Assembly (NCBI RefSeq): GCF_902686445.1
Contig: NC_062232.1
Span: 35,978,454 to 36,042,453, forward strand
Direction of reading: 5' to 3'
Length of the DNA: 64,000 nucleotides
From: Sciurus carolinensis
Taxonomy: Eukaryota > Chordata > Mammalia > Rodentia > Sciuridae
Positions 1 through 12,645 of the stretch are shown in pieces (the stretch's first letter is position 1; every line of letters begins with the position of its first letter). A model generated the notes under the pieces. The model was given only the letters and a program-made list of their open reading frames with translations. It had not been told where the DNA came from and ran no database searches. A program made the translations under genes and the position numbers.

Positions 1-2731
1 GTAAACAAAATAGATAAACCCTTAGCCATACTAATGAAAAGGAGAGAGAAAACTCAAATTACTAAAATTTGTGATGAAAAAGGAAATATCACAACAGAAT
101 CTATTGAAATATAAAACATAATTAGAAGCTATTTTGGAAATCTACTCCAACAAAATAGAAAGTCTCAAGGACATGGACAAATTTCTAGAGACATATGATC
201 CTGCCAAACTGAATCAGGAGGACATACACAATTTAAACACATCAATTCCAAGCACTGAAATAGAAGAAGTTATCAAAAGCCTACCAAGAAAAGCCCATGA
301 CCAGAAGGATTCTCAGTTAAGTTCTACAAGACCTTCAAAGAAGAACTAATACCAATACTCCTCAAAGTATTCCATGAAATAGAAAAGGTATCACCCTCAT
401 AACAAAACCAGAAAGAGGTATATCAAGGAAAGAAAACTTCAGACAATATCCTTGATGAACACAGATGCAAAAATCCTTAATTCTGGCAAATCACATACAA
501 AAACATATTAAGATAGTGAACCATGATCAAGTAGGGGTCATCCCAGGGATGCAAGGTTGATTCAACATTCAGAAATCAATAAATGTGACTCATCACATCA
601 ATAGACTTAAAGAATCACATGATTATCCAAACAGATGCAGAAAAAGCATTTGACAGAATTCAGTATCCATTCATGTTTCAAAAAAATTAGGAGTAGTGGG
701 AACATACCTCAACATTGTAAAAACTATACATGCTAAACCAAGGTTAACATCATTCTAAATGGAGAAAAATTGAAAGCCTTCCCTCTAAAAATTAGAATAC
801 AGGGATGCCCTCTTTCACCACTTCTATTCAACACAGTCCATGAAACTCTAGCCATAGCAATTAGATGAAAGAAATTAAGGGAATATGAATAGGAAAAGAA
901 CTCAAACTATCACTATTTGCCAATGACATGATTCTACATTTAGAGGATCCAAAAAATCTACCAGAAAACTTTTAGAACTCATAAGTGAATTCAAAGTAGG
1001 ATATAAAATCACTTATAAATCTAATGCATTTCTATTCATAAGTGGTGAAATCTAAAGAGGTGACAGACCTCTTCAATGAAAACTACAGAACACTAAAGAA
1101 AGAAATTAGAGAAAACCTTAGAAGATGGAAAGATTTCTCATATTCATGGATAGGCAGAATTAATATTGTCAAAATGACTACTACCAAAAGTGCTATCCAT
1201 ATTTAATGCAATTCCAATTAAAATCCCAATGATACACCTCACAGAAATAGAAAAAGCAATCACAAAATTCATCTGGAAGAATAAGACCCAGAATAATCAA
1301 ACAATCCTGAGCAGGAAGAGTGATGTATGAGGTATCACAATATCAGACCTTAAACTATACTACAGAGCAAGAGTAACAAAAACAGCATGGTTTTGGCACC
1401 AAAATAGACAGACCAATGGTACAGAATTGAAGACAAAGAGACACACCCACATAAATACAGTTACCTCATACTAGACAAAGGAGCCAAAAACATACAATGG
1501 AGAAAACAGCCTCTTCAACAAATGGTGCAGGGAAAACTGGAACTCCATATACAGCAAAATGAAAATAAACCCCTACCTCTCACCCTGTACAAAACTCAAC
1601 TCAAAATGGATCAATGACCTAGGAATTAGACCAGAGACCCTGTCCCAAATAGAAGAAAAAGTAGGCTCAAATCTTCATCATGTTGGCTTAGGATCAGACT
1701 TCCTTAACAAGACTCCCAAAGTGCAAGAAATAAAAACAAGAATCAATAAATGGGATGGATTCCAACTAAAGTTTTTTCTCAGCAAGGGAAACAGTCAATA
1801 ATGTGAAGAAAGAGCCTAGAGATTGGGAGAAAATCTTTACCACAGGCACTTCAGATATACCACTTAATCTCCAGAATTAAGAACTTAAAAAACCTTAACA
1901 CCAAAAATACAAATAACCCAATCAATAAAGGGACTAAGGAACTGAGCAGACATTTCACAGAAGATATATATTCAAACAAATATATGAAAAAATGATCAAC
2001 ATGTCTAGTAATTAGAGAAATGCAAATCAAAACCACCCTAAATTTCATCTCACTCAATTAGAATGGCTATTACCAAGAATACAAGCAACAATAGGTGTTG
2101 GAAAGGATGTGCAGGGGGAAGTACACTCATTGCTGGTGGGATTGCAAATTGATGCAGCCATTCTGGAAAGCAGTATGGAGATTCCTTAGAAAACTTGGAA
2201 TGGAACCACCATTTGACCCAGCTATTCCACTCCTTGGCCTATACCCAAAGGACTTAATAGCAGCATACTACAGTGATACAGACATCAATGTTTATAGCAG
2301 CTCAATTCACAATACCTAGATTGTGGAACCAACCTAGATGTACCTTCAATAGATGAATGGATAAAGAAACTGGTATATATACACAGTGAAATATTAGCTA
2401 TAAAGAATAAAATTATGGCATTTGCTGGTAAATGAATGGATTTGGAGAAAATCATGCTAAGTGAGATAAGCCAATCCCAAAAAAACAACAGCCAAGTATT
2501 TTCTATAAGTAGATGATACTTAACAGGGTGGGGCAGAGGGAGTAAAGGAATAATGGAGGAACTTTGGATTGTGAAGAGGGACATGAGGGGAGGGGAGGGG
2601 AGGGGAGGGGGCAGGGGAAAGAAATATGGTGGAATGAGACAAACATTACCTTATGTACATGTATGATTACATGAATGGTGTGACTCTACATGTACAACCA
2701 GAGAAACGAAAAGTTGTACCCCATTTGTGTA
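1..2731 (+). mobile_element. L1 LINE, ORF2 3' half and 3' UTR, decayed
   Basis: Reads as L1 ORF2 from the upstream edge of the reverse transcriptase to the C-terminus, followed by an L1 3' UTR with a gaggggagggg purine tract (2584-2612). The frame is broken many times, and only short pieces such as 134-349 and 1559-1801 remain open. The RT catalytic box near 913-936 reads FANDM instead of the usual FADDM, so the polymerase aspartate is lost. The element is cut off by the window edge. It is not a functional gene. Confidence 0.9.
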
Positions 2732-2856
2732 AGGTAAGGTCCTGCAAGCTTGTTAGAGTCACATCAAGTTTGAAATCAACGTGTTTTCTTAGAAATGTTG
2801 TCCTTGGAGACATTGAACAGGCCCAATCTCCAGTGTGGATTAGAAGTGTAGAGAAA

Positions 2857-2980
2857 GGGGGCTGGGGTTTTGGCTCAGTGGTAGAGGGCTTGTCTAGCAC
2901 ATGTCAGGTACTGGGTTGGATACTCAGCACCACATAAAAATAAAATATAAGGTATTGTATACATCTAAAACAACAAAAGG
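2857..2980 (+). mobile_element. ID-type SINE
   Basis: tRNA-Ala-like body (ggctggggttttggctcagtg, then an ending like cagcaccaca) followed by an A-rich tail. It is moderately diverged. Confidence 0.85.
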
Positions 2981-4213
2981 AAGTGCAAAGAAAAGTCAAA
3001 TGACCAGCATTAATAGGGGTGATCCTAACAAAGGACTGATTCTGTCCATTCAGTGACAAAGACCTTCACTTTATGATTCCTTTCAATATGCCACCTCCCT
3101 CAATTTCTGCTAGATTTAATGTCCTGGAGTTCAGAATATCCCTGGTATCCTCAGAATAAGCTCTTGTTTCCAGTGGTACTCTAAGAATGGTCTTCAGGAT
3201 TTAGAGGAGCAGAGAGTCAGGACTTAAACAGCCCATTGTTCAGACTTTCAGAACAACTCCTTTATTTTCAGTACCACCTATCCATGGGCTCATATTCTGA
3301 GGTATATTCTTTTGTCATGTGCACTTCCTTGTCAGCAGCCCAAATCAGAATACTTTTCATGGCATCTTTTCTACTTGTGATTAAAAAGGAGGTAGGGAGC
3401 AAATAAAAATTTCCTAACTTCCAAAGACATGCTTATATTTTCCCACTATTGCCTCCTCTATCTTCTTTGTTTCTTTAAATAAGGAAATAAAAATTCCTTG
3501 AATTATTAACCCCCAGAGACAAACACTTCTAGTCCAACATGTTTAAACATAAAAATTTCCCCCCACTTAAGTTTTACAAACTTTTACCGGGTAACATTAA
3601 CTACTTTAAATTTGTATTTTGAAATACAGATGGATTGGCATTTATTTCTCATATTAGTGTATTTACTGTTCCTTCCTCTTCCCTTCTCTTTCCTTTAGCA
3701 ACCTAAATTTTATCTTCTCCTTCTAAATTTTAACAATGTGGAATTGAATATATAAACAGTATTATAAAAATAATGTGACCTCTCAGCTACAAAAGATGAA
3801 GTTAGCACAATTATAAACTCTAACAATATAGTGCTTCCCAGCATCTGTCCTTTTCCTTCTCATGTTACAAAATAGAAAATGAATGCCCAAATGTATTTTA
3901 GTCAATCATATATTTAATTTTATTTGCATGAGTTCTTTTACAATAGGCTTTTTTCTGAAGTAATTTGACTCAATTTTATGTTTAATAGTTTCTAAGTAAA
4001 TGGCTCATTCTCTGACATCTAGAATGTTTATTCAGATCTATTTGTAGACATTTCTTTAAACTTTTGTTCAAATAAGAGCAAGTAAAGTATTATTAAAAGA
4101 AATAAAGCATGACCCACTAATCTTAACATGCAGTTACCAGTCTTTAAGGGGTAATGAATATTGAAGGAGGAAGTCAATATTCTTTCTGGAAAGCTTTTAA
4201 ATTAGAAGGCCAA
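2981..4213. other. No recognisable feature
   Basis: AT-rich unique-looking sequence. No long open frame and no repeat I can name. Confidence 0.5.
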
Positions 4214-4283
4214 GATTGGGGATAGAGCTCAGTGGTAGAGCACTTGCCTAGCATGTATTTGGGTTTGAGTCCCAATACTGTAA
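4214..4283 (+). mobile_element. ID-type SINE
   Basis: Body starts ggggatagagctcagtggta and ends gagtcccaatactg. The tail is short and A-rich. Confidence 0.85.
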
Positions 4284-6591
4284 GAAGACAAAGAAAAATG
4301 AATGAAGAAAGAAAATAGAAGGACCTGGAAAGAAAGACAATCCTAGTAAAGTTATTAGATTTAGTGATGACCATTCTATGTCCAAAAACAAAATGAATAT
4401 TTGGGTAGTCAAGCGAAAGACTTTCATTAATAGAGAAATGACTTGAAATTGCAGGTAAATGCTTAATTTGAACTATTAAAAGTACTGAATAATGACTCAA
4501 TAAAGGAATTTCAATGTTTTAAAAGGATGCAAGAGAAAACAATTAAGGGAACTCTAACACATAACTGTACTCTTTTCATTTCCTTCCTATTATTTCCTGT
4601 GACTTTAGTAGCATCTGCCTTCTTCTAAAATTTCTTATTTCATTTTTATGTCCATGTAAAATGTGAACTGATAGAGCTCAGTATCTTTCTTGTGTTCATA
4701 TATTTTCTATGAGTTCTTATACATGTTTCATGCTACTGTTTTATGGACACATTGATTTAAGCTTTCTTCTTTAGGGTAAAATATTGCAAAGCTTTAATTT
4801 TCTTCATGGCAATGTTTCTTGTCTTATTCTGCCTCATGTTTTTCCCACTCTTTTGTTCTATCTATAAACATACCATGTGATTTTTACTTTTTGAATTCTC
4901 ATCTTTTAGTTCAGAAAAGCTCTCTTCTCTTAGTCAAAAATGATATGCAAACTTGTGGATGGGTTAAGGCCCTATCCCAGGCATGGAAAATTTTATCCAA
5001 TGGATGTAGATTTTGCATAATGCACACCCCTATTGCTACCTCTTCTCCCAAAAGTCACATGAACAAAATGTGGCTTGTCTGTGTATATTCCTGTTCAGCT
5101 TCACCAACTCTAAGAGTCAGGGAAGTTTTTGCAACCAGGTTATGGTTCCCATTTCTACTACTAAAATCAAAGTTTAGGTGTTGTATTTCAGGGTATGTTT
5201 CCCACCATAGAGAAGTGAATTTTGCCAGCCCTTATCAAGATCTACAGCCACAAGAATACTTTATTTCCTCCCATATGTATGCCAGTTTGATTATCACTTT
5301 GAGTATTCATTCTACCAATTTTGTAGTAAGGGTTGTTAGTGAAAACAAATCCACATATGTGCCTCAGTTTCATGGCTAGTGCAGATGATTTCAAAGAGGA
5401 TGGAGAAATTTCAACTTTACATCTACATCCTCAGACCAAAAGACCAAGGGTAGAATCCTTGATGACCACTTTCAAGTAGCTGAAGTGATATATGGTTCAG
5501 AGGCTTCTCCCTCTTCCATACTCTCACATTATATGCAGATCCTACAGTCAACCAAGAATCAAAGAACAGAAAGACCCATATAATCCAGCCAAACTGATTT
5601 TTCAAGACCTTGAGGAAGCAAGTTGCTTACAGATAGGAATCAGTTTGGGAGAGGGAACTCAAACACCTTTCTCCTTTTATCACACTCAACTTCCCTCAAA
5701 ATTATGTATATCTTTGCAACTCTGAATCATATCTCCAACACCTGGTGAAACTGCATTCTCAGATTTTTCCTATGCATTTAAGGGCTTGGAAGATGATTAC
5801 ACTGTACATAGTATCAGAATGCCAGGTCTCAGCATTAAATGATATCTTAGGATGTCATAGGGACCATACCTATTATGTAGGCTTTTGTCCCTAAAGTGAT
5901 ATGTTGACGATGCATAAGAATCTAGTTTCCTCAGGGTTTCTTGTTTCTAAACTAAATTTAATCATTGTGACCTCTACACCTTACATTAAGTCTGAAGAGC
6001 AGGAAACCCCTTGTCTATGTACATTGAGAGGTCACTTCCCAAAATATAATGTTTCTGAAGAGTATTTTTGAGGGTTTGAGAGGGAGTGGGTAGAAGAAGG
6101 GGAATGATGATGTCTTCGGTTCATCTATTTTCTTTCTGAAAAACCCAACCTAAGAAAGACCCTTTAGAAAGAAAAAAGGAGTGATGTGTCACTACCTAAA
6201 GCATCATCCCAGAGAAATAAAGGAGAGGAAGAAGAGTCAAAATTAAAATGTGTCATTGAATTTGAGCAATTAGTTCTATAAGATTGGCATTGGGACAACT
6301 GTCTTCCCAGAGACTATATTAACAGCTATTTCTTGGTGTAATATGTTTGGGGATGAGAAGAATTTGTCCATCAGCTGCCCTTCATTGTTTAAAATTTCAG
6401 CCCACACTATCTCCACAATATTACTCTTATCCTTCTATGTCTCTGCAAGAGAGGCAGGCCCTGGTGGTAAAAATTAAGAACTCTAGCTTGGGTAAAAAGA
6501 TATACCTGCATGCAGTTGGAATCCATGAAGATTTGGTGATCTGTCATTTGTTCCAGCAACATCTGCTACTGCAAAAGGCAACATAATGATA
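4284..6591. other. No recognisable gene
   Basis: AT-rich sequence. It contains a chance-looking 186-codon frame (4819-5379, plus) with no recognisable domain, and nothing else that I can name. Confidence 0.5.
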
Positions 6592-6820
6592 AAAGGATCA
6601 ATCCACCCAAAAGCTAGAACATTCCTACATTGCATGTCGCAAATAACAAGGCCTCACACTACATAAATGAGATGAGAAATAGTCAAAATCAATTATAGTT
6701 GGAGACTTCAACCCTCCCCTCTCAGCAACTATTGAGTAGAAAAAAGCAGAGTTGATCAACATAATCAACAAGATCAAATTGACATACAAATCACTCAATG
6801 ACACTGGAATATACATTTTT
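6592..6820 (+). mobile_element. L1 ORF2 fragment, upstream part
   Basis: Sense-strand L1 ORF2 endonuclease-to-RT linker type sequence (aaaggatcaatccacccaaa and following). It is interrupted at 6820 by an antisense L1, and the same element resumes after 7228. Confidence 0.7.
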
Positions 6821-7227
6821 ATTTTGTTTAGTTATACATTACAGTAGAATGTATTTTGGCAGAATATACATACATAATTTATATCTTATTCTATTAGGTT
6901 CCCACTCTTGCAGTTGTACATGATGTGGAGTTACCCTGCTCGTGTATACAAATACAAGGTTAGGAAAGTTATGATCAATTAATTATACTGTCCTTCCTAT
7001 TCCCTTCCCCTCTCCCTTCCATTCTTGAACTAGACAAAAGGTAAATTTATTTCTATTATTCCCCTCCCCAACCTCCCTTGTTTTGGGTTAGCATCCATAA
7101 ACAAGAGAACATTCAGTCTTTGTTGTTTTGGGGGGACTGGTTTATTTCACTTAGCATGATATTCTCCAGTTCCATCCATTTATCAGCAAATGCCATAATT
7201 CCATTCTTTTCTATGGCTGGGTAATAT
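6821..7227 (-). mobile_element. L1 3' end, antisense, nested insertion
   Basis: On the minus strand this is the L1 ORF2 tail and 3' UTR. The plus strand starts with a T-rich stretch (the poly-A tail reversed) and later carries the reverse of the segment also seen near 2410-2480. A 15-bp direct repeat flanks it (ggaatatacattttt at 6806-6820, ggaatacacattttt at 7228-7242, one mismatch). This is the expected target site duplication. Confidence 0.8.
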
Positions 7228-7321
7228 GGAATACACATTTTTTGATCCTCAATGATTCAAGGAGCATTCATCAAGATAGATCATTTGCTTGACCATAAAA
7301 CAAATTTAAAGAATTAAAGTT

Positions 7322-7420
7322 GGGCTGGGATTATAGCTCAGTGGTAGAGCACTTGCCTAGCACATGTGAGGCACTGAGTTCAATTGTCAGCACCACAGAA
7401 AAATAAATGAAATGGTTAAA
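7322..7420 (+). mobile_element. ID-type SINE
   Basis: Well-kept body, gggctgggattatagctcag to cagcaccacag, with an A-rich tail. It is inserted in L1. Confidence 0.9.
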
Positions 7421-7431
7421 AAGAATATTTA

Positions 7432-7625
7432 CACAGTTGTGCATGTCTGTAATCCCAGTGGCTTGGGAGGCTGAGACAGGAGGATTATGAATTCAAAGTC
7501 AGCCTAAGCAATTGCAAGGGACTAAGCAACTCAGTGTGATCCTGTCTCTAAAATACAAAATAGGGCTGGGGATATGGTTCAGTGGCTGAGTGCCCCCAAA
7601 TTCAATCCCCAGTACCCCCAAGAAA
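7432..7625 (+). mobile_element. B1-dID composite SINE
   Basis: A 7SL-derived B1 half (tgtaatcccagtggcttggg) is followed, after a short A-rich joint, by a degraded ID half (gggctggggatatggttcag). This two-part order is the B1-dID structure known from squirrels and dormice. Confidence 0.9.
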
Positions 7626-8459
7626 TTTTTAAAGGAATTAAAGTCATACATAGCATTGTTTTCTAACCATAATGAGGTGGAACCAAAAAAAAGTGTTTCT
7701 AAATGTGGAATGTGGAAAATATTTCTAAATTATGGGTCAAATATTAAATTTCAAGGAAAATACACAGAAGTTAATGGAAATTAAAATGTAACGTAATATA
7801 CACAATTCACCCTAAGCAATGCTGAGAGGGAAGTTTACAGTACTAAATATTTACATTAGAAATAAAGTCTCAAATCAATCTAAGTTCTTATCCTTAAGAA
7901 ACTATAGAATGTAAACTCAAAGCCAATAGATGGAATATGTATCAGAGATGAAATTGAAAATTGAAAAATGATAGAAAAAAAAAATCAATGAAGCAGAATC
8001 TGGTTCTTTGAAAGGAATCAATAAAACTGAAACTTTATCAAGACTTGATAAAAATAAAATACAAATTGCTGATATCAGGGATGAAAGAAGGAATGTCAAT
8101 ATTGATACTGCAGGCATCAAAAAGAAAACGCTATAAACAACTTTTTGTACGTAAATTTGTCAACTTAGAAGAAAATACTACCAAGACAAGAGGAATATGA
8201 ATAACCCTGTAATGATTAAGGAAACTGAATTCATAATTTAAAAGTTCACAAAGGAGAAATCTTCAGGCCCTGGTTCACTGGACAAGTCTATTCAAAAATT
8301 TAAAAAGTATAAACATGCCTATTTCATCACCTCTTCCAGAAAAACCAAAGAAATATCACTTCAACTAATTTTATGAGGCTAGTACTACCTGTTAACCAAA
8401 ACAAAAATAGGCATTTTCTGCATTAGGGTCATGGTTTCACTACATTAAGTAAAACCATC

Positions 8460-8887
8460 TGTGTTGGTTTCCTAGGGCTGCCATAACAAAATATTGGCAA
8501 TACCACAAAGCAGCAGAAATTTATCCTCTCATACCTCTGGAGTCAAAGTGTCAGCAGGGCCATTCTCTCTCTGAAGCCTCTAGGGGTAAATATGTTTCAT
8601 GTCTTTTTCTTCACTCCTGGTATTCCAATCCTTGGTGTTCCTTGGCTTGTAGAATCTTCCCTCCAATTGCTACTTCTATCACATAGCATTCTCTTGTTTT
8701 TATATCTTTTCCCCCTCTTAGAATAACACCAGTCATATTAGAATAGGACCCACCTTAATCCAGTATGATCTCATTTTAACTCAATTATATTTTCAAAAAC
8801 CCTATATCCAAATAAATTCACATTCATAGGTAACAGGAGTTAGGACTTCAGTATATTTTTCTGGGCAACAAAATTCAACCCATAGTA
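8460..8887 (+). mobile_element. Solo LTR, MLT2-like (ancient ERV-L)
   Basis: Starts tgtgttggtttcctagggct and ends near aacccatagta, which resembles the old mammal-wide ERV-L LTR family as I remember it. The flanks ccatc (8455-8459) and ctatc (8888-8892) look like a 5-bp target duplication with one change. The family name is tentative. Confidence 0.5.
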
Positions 8888-8892
8888 CTATC

Positions 8893-10646
8893 TGAATAAG
8901 AGGAAAATTAATTTGAAAGTCTTATTTAACAAGACTCCATTAAAGGCAGAAACAGCACAGATGGTTGATGCCAAATCTTCACAATTTGTTCTTTTAATAG
9001 CAGTCATGTCTATGTAACCATTACATTAGCAGTATCAACACACTCCAAAATGCAATTACAAATGCAATCCTGTTATCAGGAGCAGTGTCATTGTAAGCAG
9101 AGGAAATACAAACAGTTGTCCAATTTAAGTCACTTTATACATGGCTTCAATGATAGTTAACCACCATTTACTTGCAATGCCTGAATGCCAACAAGAGTTT
9201 GTTAATTCCTTTGACTCAGAGATAGCTGAAGTATTTACTCTCTCACTCCACATACTCACTTTCTCATCTTCACCAAGTAGCACAGCATATCAGAATCTAA
9301 ACAGGAAAACAGAAGCCACTTCAAAGATTTCCAACAGATTAAACTGAACACAAAGAATTGCTTGCACTAGTGATAAAAGAAATGAGACGCATAGTGAGAC
9401 AACCTAGAAATGGGCAAAATAGGGCACTAAATCTATTCCTTACTTAACCTAGAGGATCAAAGGAAAGAAGCAATTCTCAGAAGCCCAGTGGACAAGGTCA
9501 GCTAGCAGAACTACAGCAGCAGTTGCATCTCAAGAAGAGATGGAGCCATCACAAAGCAGCACCCAGAGCTACAAAAGGAGAGAGATCCTACCTTCTCTCT
9601 TCTCCCCATCCTCCTGTTCACATCACCCATTGATCAAGCCCAGCTAGAAACCACTTTCACAGAGGCCAAGGGAATGCAGACCTGCAAGGCAACGGAAGAG
9701 CAGGGAAAGCAGTATGTGAGAAAATACTGGGGTCCTGCACACACATCTTCCTCCTCTCAAACTTCACTTAAGCAACTCTCCCATCAGTAACACTGTTGGA
9801 CTGTGCTTTCATTTGCATTTATTATGTTTAATATTCCACTGCTGATATTATCTGCTTGTCATTATATAGAAGGAAACAGTTCAGGAACCAACAAATATGA
9901 AAACAAATATACCCAGTTAATGAATGCATTGTGTTAAATAACTAGAAATAGCAGATTAATATGCTATTGTGCAAAAACTGAGTTGTTGCAAGTGCTTACA
10001 AGCTTGTATTTTTCTTGTTATTTTTAATAGAATATGGGGAAGTGGATTAGGCTTTAGCAATAGAATGGGAACACATTTTCCAATTAAAAGTCCCAGCTTC
10101 GGCATTTCCAAACTTTGCTATCAACAGGTATTCAGAAAAATAAAAATTCAGAAAATGAGATACATATGCCTCAAGCTTAATTTTTTTCTAGAGTCAGGTC
10201 CATATGTAATAGAGGGTTAGAGAAGCTATTTTTGCTAAAAGTACTCACTCTTTACTTAGGCCTTCAAATGCTCAATGGAAAAGTAAAAAGCAGGATGAAG
10301 TCTGACATATCTGCCTTCATTTTATATCTGTCTCCTTTATTACATTTCACTTTGAGTCAAGTCCCTGCTCAACTCTGCACGTAGGTATGTTAATCATTTA
10401 AGGATTACTCATCTAAAAATTAGTCATACAAGGTTTATTAGCTCTAAACTTACCTAACCTATCTAGGGCCCCTTTAAGACTTAGGCAAGATTTGCAGCAT
10501 CCCGTTTCAGAACCTAGCGATACCTAGAAAATCTTTATCCTTGCCCTATACCATCGGGGAACAGCAAGAGTAATCTCCTCATAGGAATTGAATTCCCCCT
10601 TCCAGGATCACAGGTCTGATAGAGGAACATCCTGAGCACCAAGAGG

Positions 10647-10685
<39 letters not shown>

Positions 10686-10975
10686 CCCCACCCCAAGCAA
10701 TAAAGAATTTCTCTGGAGGTACCTCACAGAACTGAGAATGAACAACCAGACAACAGTCGGACCAAGACTGATTAGTTGTTATGTATATCCCTTGCCCCTG
10801 CCCCCAATTCTTTTTCTATTTCAACCTAAAGCTCATTTACCCAAACCATTCCAATGACAGGGCTGAGATGCTGGATCTCACTCTGCACTCTCAATATGGC
10901 CAGCTTCTGAGGTGAGTGACCAGACCTGGTTTGTTATGACCCCAGTAATAGTCTCAACTGTGAGTGTGCATACAT
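8893..10975. other. No recognisable gene; includes a pure A tract
   Basis: No domain-bearing frame seen. An uninterrupted A run of about 32 bases lies at 10650-10681. It may be the tail of an unrecognised retroposed sequence. Confidence 0.5.
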
Positions 10976-11046
10976 ATATGCTCTAAGGACTGAATCAAGG
11001 ACCTTATGCATGCGAGTCAAGTACTCTCCCACTGAGCTATACCCCA
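10976..11046 (-). mobile_element. ID-type SINE
   Basis: Reverse complement gives the ID body (ggggtatagctcagtgggag and onward). The T run at about 11046-11054 on the plus strand is outside the body. Confidence 0.8.
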
Positions 11047-11136
11047 TTTTTTTTGAGCCGAGATTCTGTTTTTATGTCATTAGTTTATTTATAAACACAT
11101 ATAACATGCTATAGGAGTGAAGTAGCTTGACCCATA

Positions 11137-12645
11137 TTACAAGGAAATTGACCTCTTGAAACATTCCTCATAGCTGGTTACAGTGGCCACATCTGTAATC
11201 CATGCAGTTCCAGCTTCTAAGGCGGCAAGTGCATTTTTTACAATGATCTTATCCCTTTGTTGGCGTAGGCGCATTTTACACATGCAATAAAATGCTAACA
11301 CAAACAGACACATGAATAAATCCAAGTTTACTGAAACTGGGGTCGTGTGTGACATCCATTTGCCATAAGTGACTAGGCAAAAGCCTTTTAGGGTTGATAC
11401 CAACATGAGGGACTGGAGAGTGAGTTACACAGGACTGGCATCCTTTAACAATTGTTCTGGCTTGTTCTTTAGTTATTTTAAATCTGTGTTGTAAGGTAGC
11501 ACTATAAACATGAAATTGATCATGAAAACGAGTATCTTGTTTTACTGAGGAAAAGATGAAAACCATCCGAGTGGCTAAATCAGCTTATGAGGGGCTATGG
11601 GTCCAGCCAATTCTAATTTGGGAATCAGCTGAGCGATGTAATTACTATTAGTAAAGAGATTCATTTGTTGCTCCTTAAACTTTACAAGGGCTATGACAGC
11701 TGCTTCCATTTCCACCAATTGAACCAATTTTTGAGATGTAATCTGAATGATAGCATTTTGGTGAGTAACTACTGCAGCAGAAGTACCATTAGAAGAAACA
11801 TTCAGGGCCTTAGGAATCTTTTGATATGGCCTGGCTGTCCACATAGGAAGCAACCTTTAGGGCGAGCCCCTCCAGAGGTGTTTAAAGGAGAGACACCTCT
11901 TATAGCTGCTGCAATTATGCTCCCTGTAACTACTGCATCGTTGATATCTTTGCAGAGTTTTATGTAGACAAAAAGATCTTTCTTGGCCTTCCAGGGCCAG
12001 ATAGCGTTTTGACATTCTATTGGCATTCTCATACACCAATTGAACAACTATTGGTATAACCATTTCAACATCTCCAAAAACTCTGCTGGCCATAAGAGAC
12101 GGTCAACAAACTCAGTGCATGGTTCATTGGGTCCCTGTATAACTTTTGACAGACTGCCCTGTAAGTCACTGGTTCCTTGTACGGTTTTCCAGGCCTTAGT
12201 TGCTGCTGCATATATCTGGGCATAAACTCCAGGATCATATTGAATTTGTATCTATTGAAACATATTGGCCTTCTCCTGTTAGCATATCAACATTTCTACC
12301 AGGAAACCCTGCTGCTGCGTTTCTGTGAGCAGTTTCAACAGATATTTCTTGCCACTGAGCTCTCTAAATCAGATATTGTCCTCCAGATAACACTACTCTG
12401 CATAGCTGTTTCCAATCAGTAGGAGTCAAATTTAAATTACTCAAAGACTCAAGCATACTTATGGTAAATGGTGCCCGAGGTCCATATGTCATAACTGCCT
12501 CTTTAAAGTTTTTAATGGTTTTAAAGTCTAATGGTTGATGGTATCTGTCTATTTTGGTCCTCAAATACGGACAGGTTCCACAAATTTTTTGCCACCACTC
12601 TGACACCTTTCCAGCCCCAGAGCTGAATTTCTCCAACTGGGTTTA
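11137..12645 (-). pseudogene. Betaretrovirus-like ERV (ERVK) gag-pol remnant
   Basis: Minus-strand remnant read from 12645 down to 11137. Piece 12636-12364 encodes the N-terminal half of capsid (YGPRAPFT, LTPTDWKQLC and LSGGQYL are betaretroviral capsid hallmarks). Piece 12093-11802 carries the capsid end (YENAN) and one zinc knuckle, CFLCGQPGH, whose last cysteine is lost. Piece 11853-11575 is RNase H (QLVEMEAAV, then TNSNYIA where the usual TDSAY aspartate has become N). Piece 11566-11276 is integrase (CQSC zinc pair and QMDVTH). Protease and all of RT are missing. No LTR was found on either side. It differs in sequence from the provirus at 38-46 kb, so it is a separate lineage and dead as a virus. 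Confidence 0.85.

Larger units (their letters stand above)
7228..8452 (+). mobile_element. L1 ORF2 fragment, downstream part, with nested SINEs
   Basis: Continues the L1 begun at 6592 (aaaacaaatttaaagaattaaagt, then later a region with sense ORF2 character). All frames are short and broken. An ID SINE and a B1-dID SINE have inserted into it. Confidence 0.65.

Noticed and set aside
4819..5379. 186-codon open frame on the plus strand
   Set aside because: No recognisable domain, cysteine/serine-rich random-looking composition, no splice or promoter context. Long for chance, yet I have no evidence for a gene.
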